From Draconibacterium halophilum (GTDB taxonomy: Bacteria > Bacteroidota > Bacteroidia > Bacteroidales > Prolixibacteraceae), in the NCBI RefSeq assembly GCF_010448835.1, contig NZ_CP048409.1, positions 3,232,001 through 3,296,000 of the forward strand: a stretch of 64,000 nt of DNA, in the 5' to 3' direction. Shown one piece after another: positions 62,237 through 64,000 of this stretch; the first letter of the stretch is position 1; each line of letters starts with the position of its first letter. The position numbers and the translations under genes were made by a program. The notes under the pieces are model-generated. The model searched no databases. It was given only the letters and a program-made list of their open reading frames with translations, and had not been told where the DNA came from.

Positions 62237-62949
62237 AGCTGCAAAACCTGAAGCACAGCATTTTTGTAACTGCGTCCAATTGGTAATTCTTTTCCCGGCA
62301 CTTCAATACTGCTCGATGTAAATGCTTCTATTTTTGATAACGCAACAATAAATGATTTATGAATGCGCATAAAATCATTATCGGGCAGTTTCTCCGACAT
62401 GTGCGTCATACTGGTTTTTGTAATAATTTTTTTGTCGGGAGTGTAAATTTGCACGTATTCGCTCAGCCCTTCAACATAAAGAATTTCGTTTAAATGAACC
62501 TTTAAAACCTTTTTATTCTCCTTCACATAAATAAAAGCCTCTTCGCTTTTTCCATTTGTTGGAGCAAGTGGTTGTGCGGCCGGCACATCATCCTGCACCG
62601 ACTGGTAATATTTATTCACCGACTTAAGAAAACGTTCGAAGGTTATCGGTTTCAGCAAAAAATCGACCACATCCAGCTCGAAACCTTCAAGGGCGTATTC
62701 ACGATAGGCAGTGGTAATGATAACTTTGGGTGGGTTCTTTAATGTTCTCAGAAATTCAACACCTGTGATCTGGGGCATCTGGATGTCCATAAACATCAGA
62801 TCAACTTTGTGGTTGTGAAGTTCCTGAAGTGCTTTCATGGCATCGCCACATTCAGCACAAATTTCAAAATTATCAAGTTTTTCAATATGAGAGCGCATCA
62901 AGTCACGTGCAAGAGGCTCATCATCAATAACGAGGCACTTAGTTTTCAT
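62227..62949 (-). CDS. LytTR family response regulator
   Basis: From ATG 62949 the protein has 240 residues; the longer frame from 63012 adds 21 residues before the receiver fold. The receiver domain (1-120) has the acidic pair in CLVIDDEPLAR, the phospho-acceptor Asp 55 in MFMDIQMP, and the switch Lys in LLKPITFERF. The LytTR DNA-binding domain (about 140-238) contains ILYVEGLSEYVQIYT and FMRIHKSFIVALSKI. The receiver looks fully functional. The gene follows the kinase-like gene by about 100 bases, so the two would form one system, but the kinase is degenerate. Confidence 0.93.
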   Translation of the reverse strand: MKTKCLVIDDEPLARDLMRSHIEKLDNFEICAECGDAMKALQELHNHKVDLMFMDIQMPQITGVEFLRTLKNPPKVIITTAYREYALEGFELDVVDFLLKPITFERFLKSVNKYYQSVQDDVPAAQPLAPTNGKSEEAFIYVKENKKVLKVHLNEILYVEGLSEYVQIYTPDKKIITKTSMTHMSEKLPDNDFMRIHKSFIVALSKIEAFTSSSIEVPGKELPIGRSYKNAVLQVLQLQG

Positions 62950-63055
62950 GGCAATACGGATTAGCTTTCGTTTTCTGTTAAATCCAAAGCATAAGCTTCG
63001 GTCTGTTTTCAATCTGTTATTAAACTAGTACGAGAAATAGAAATAGCGTTACACT

Positions 63056-64000
63056 TTACGGATAAATTTCTATACTAAATTCTCTAAAATTGTCATCAAT
63101 GTTTTCCACCAACCTGTGTTTACCCGGATAATTATAGTGCAAACGCCGGATGGTAATTTTATTATTTTCATTGTCGGTTATATTAAAACTGTTTTCGCTC
63201 CAAAATGTAAATGAAAACAGCAAATACTTTCGCTCGGCTTTTATAAGGACGGTACTTTCATAGCTTTCGTTACACTCGTAAGCCATTTTTATTGCAGAAT
63301 TTATAATTGGAAGAAGTAAAAGTGGCGGAACCACATACGATTTTAGGCTTCCGCTAACAATAAAATTGCTTGACAGCCGCTCGCCCAAAGCATGATTATG
63401 AATGGTCATAAACTCTTCAAGTAACTTTACTTCTAATTCCAACGGTATCAGTTCTTCTTTACCTTCATTAAGAAAACGATTCAGGAAATTCGAAATATTA
63501 ATAATCATTTCCGGGGCGGTATCAACTTTTTTTAACGACTGCACTTCCAACTCTTTTATCAGTTCCAGTACAATTCGCGGCTGTAACTGATACTGATAAA
63601 TCTCCAGCTCAGTTTCCATATTTGAACGCAGTAATACTTCTTTCTGATATTCGGTTCGGTACCAGGAGCTACCGGCTTTTATGGCAAGAAATACCAATAT
63701 AATGTAATGATTTCCAATTCCGCTGATGATTATATTCTTAAGATTCAAAAATCCGGGATTAAACATTCTGCTTTTATCGAAAGGCATAAACACCAGGTAA
63801 TTGCTAATCAGTAACTCAACCACTGAAAATACCATGAGTAAAACAACAAAACCTACTGCAAACAACAAGTAATACCCTTTAAAGAAAGTTTTGGGCAAAA
63901 GCCAATAAGCAATTATATAGGTGTGCGCTACAAAAACAGGCAGTGTAATAAGATAGTATATCAGCCAAACCAGCATGGAGTCGATTCCGTCATTCAAAGT
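63056..64000 (-). CDS. degenerate LytS-type histidine kinase-like membrane protein (5' end outside window)
   Basis: The frame is open to the right edge, so the true start lies beyond 64000; the TTG at 63997 is not convincing. At least three membrane helices lie in the first 110 visible residues. The later part follows the LytS/His_kinase layout but has lost key residues. Where the family has INPHFLFN this protein has LQPRIVLE (about visible residues 138-145), replacing the phospho-accepting His by Arg. The Asn-box FVENAIKHG reads IINSAIKMA (about 231-239), and the Gly-rich box is missing before RRLHYNYPGKHRL. It is likely a sensor without kinase activity. Confidence 0.85.
   Translation of the reverse strand, partial: TLNDGIDSMLVWLIYYLITLPVFVAHTYIIAYWLLPKTFFKGYYLLFAVGFVVLLMVFSVVELLISNYLVFMPFDKSRMFNPGFLNLKNIIISGIGNHYIILVFLAIKAGSSWYRTEYQKEVLLRSNMETELEIYQYQLQPRIVLELIKELEVQSLKKVDTAPEMIINISNFLNRFLNEGKEELIPLELEVKLLEEFMTIHNHALGERLSSNFIVSGSLKSYVVPPLLLLPIINSAIKMAYECNESYESTVLIKAERKYLLFSFTFWSENSFNITDNENNKITIRRLHYNYPGKHRLVENIDDNFREFSIEIYP

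Overview
The window is 64 kb of a member of the Bacteroidota. The evidence is type IX secretion parts (two PorP/SprF proteins and a protein with a gliding-motility type C-terminus), a SusC/SusD glycan-uptake locus run by an ECF sigma and a FecR anti-sigma, DUF5686 and DUF6089 outer-membrane families, the bamA-ompH-ompH cluster, and promoters of the TTTG / TAnnTTTG kind. A PPi-dependent phosphofructokinase and a two-subunit 2-oxoacid:ferredoxin oxidoreductase point to an anaerobic or facultative fermenter, most likely in the Marinilabiliales/Prolixibacteraceae area. That placement is inference. I see no rRNA, tRNA, intact insertion sequence, prophage or CRISPR-cas.

Layout. 1-7.9 kb: a partial DUF5686 protein, PPi-PFK, a zinc-ribbon protein, a compact SPFH / PH-like / ribbon-helix-helix / small membrane protein operon, NhaA and a sigma factor. 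8-15 kb: UvrA, a MATE exporter, a HEAT-repeat protein and two PorP/SprF genes. 15-22 kb: a type IX-secreted C-type lectin/PKD protein, a dihydroorotate-dehydrogenase-like enzyme, YggS, then PabB and PabC. 22-34 kb: a glycan locus with GH95, GH92, SusD, SusC, FecR and ECF sigma, probably for mannose- and fucose-bearing host-type or algal glycans. 34-40 kb: KorAB, a gamma carbonic anhydrase, and a nucleotidyltransferase plus sugar-1-kinase pair. 40-51 kb: MurI, a broken glycogen synthase, two OmpH chaperones, BamA, UppS, a DUF6089 protein, NAD kinase, a broken CBS protein and PdxJ. 51-64 kb: an alpha/beta hydrolase, MalQ, a Gfo/Idh/MocA oxidoreductase, a DPP5-like peptidase, a DUF2807 protein, a YqhD-like dehydrogenase, a class IV aminotransferase, and a LytTR regulator next to a degenerate LytS-type kinase.

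The most unexpected structure is not a gene. Three intergenic spacers (19.9-20.3, 42.9-43.05 and 52.4-52.6 kb) each hold a different degenerate tandem array. Each unit joins a conserved half to a freely varying half. The periods are 21.0, 20.7 and 41.4 bp, close to two, two and four turns of B-DNA, so the conserved cores would lie on one face of the helix. The three arrays lie in divergent, co-directional and convergent spacers, so a simple promoter role does not explain them.

Two genes (glycogen synthase and a CBS protein) are interrupted by small frameshifts whose remainder reads on intact in another frame. Several genes absent from a simple ATG-based reading were recovered: a 55-aa ribbon-helix-helix protein, a 46-aa membrane protein, a 58-aa protein, and genes starting with TTG or GTG.
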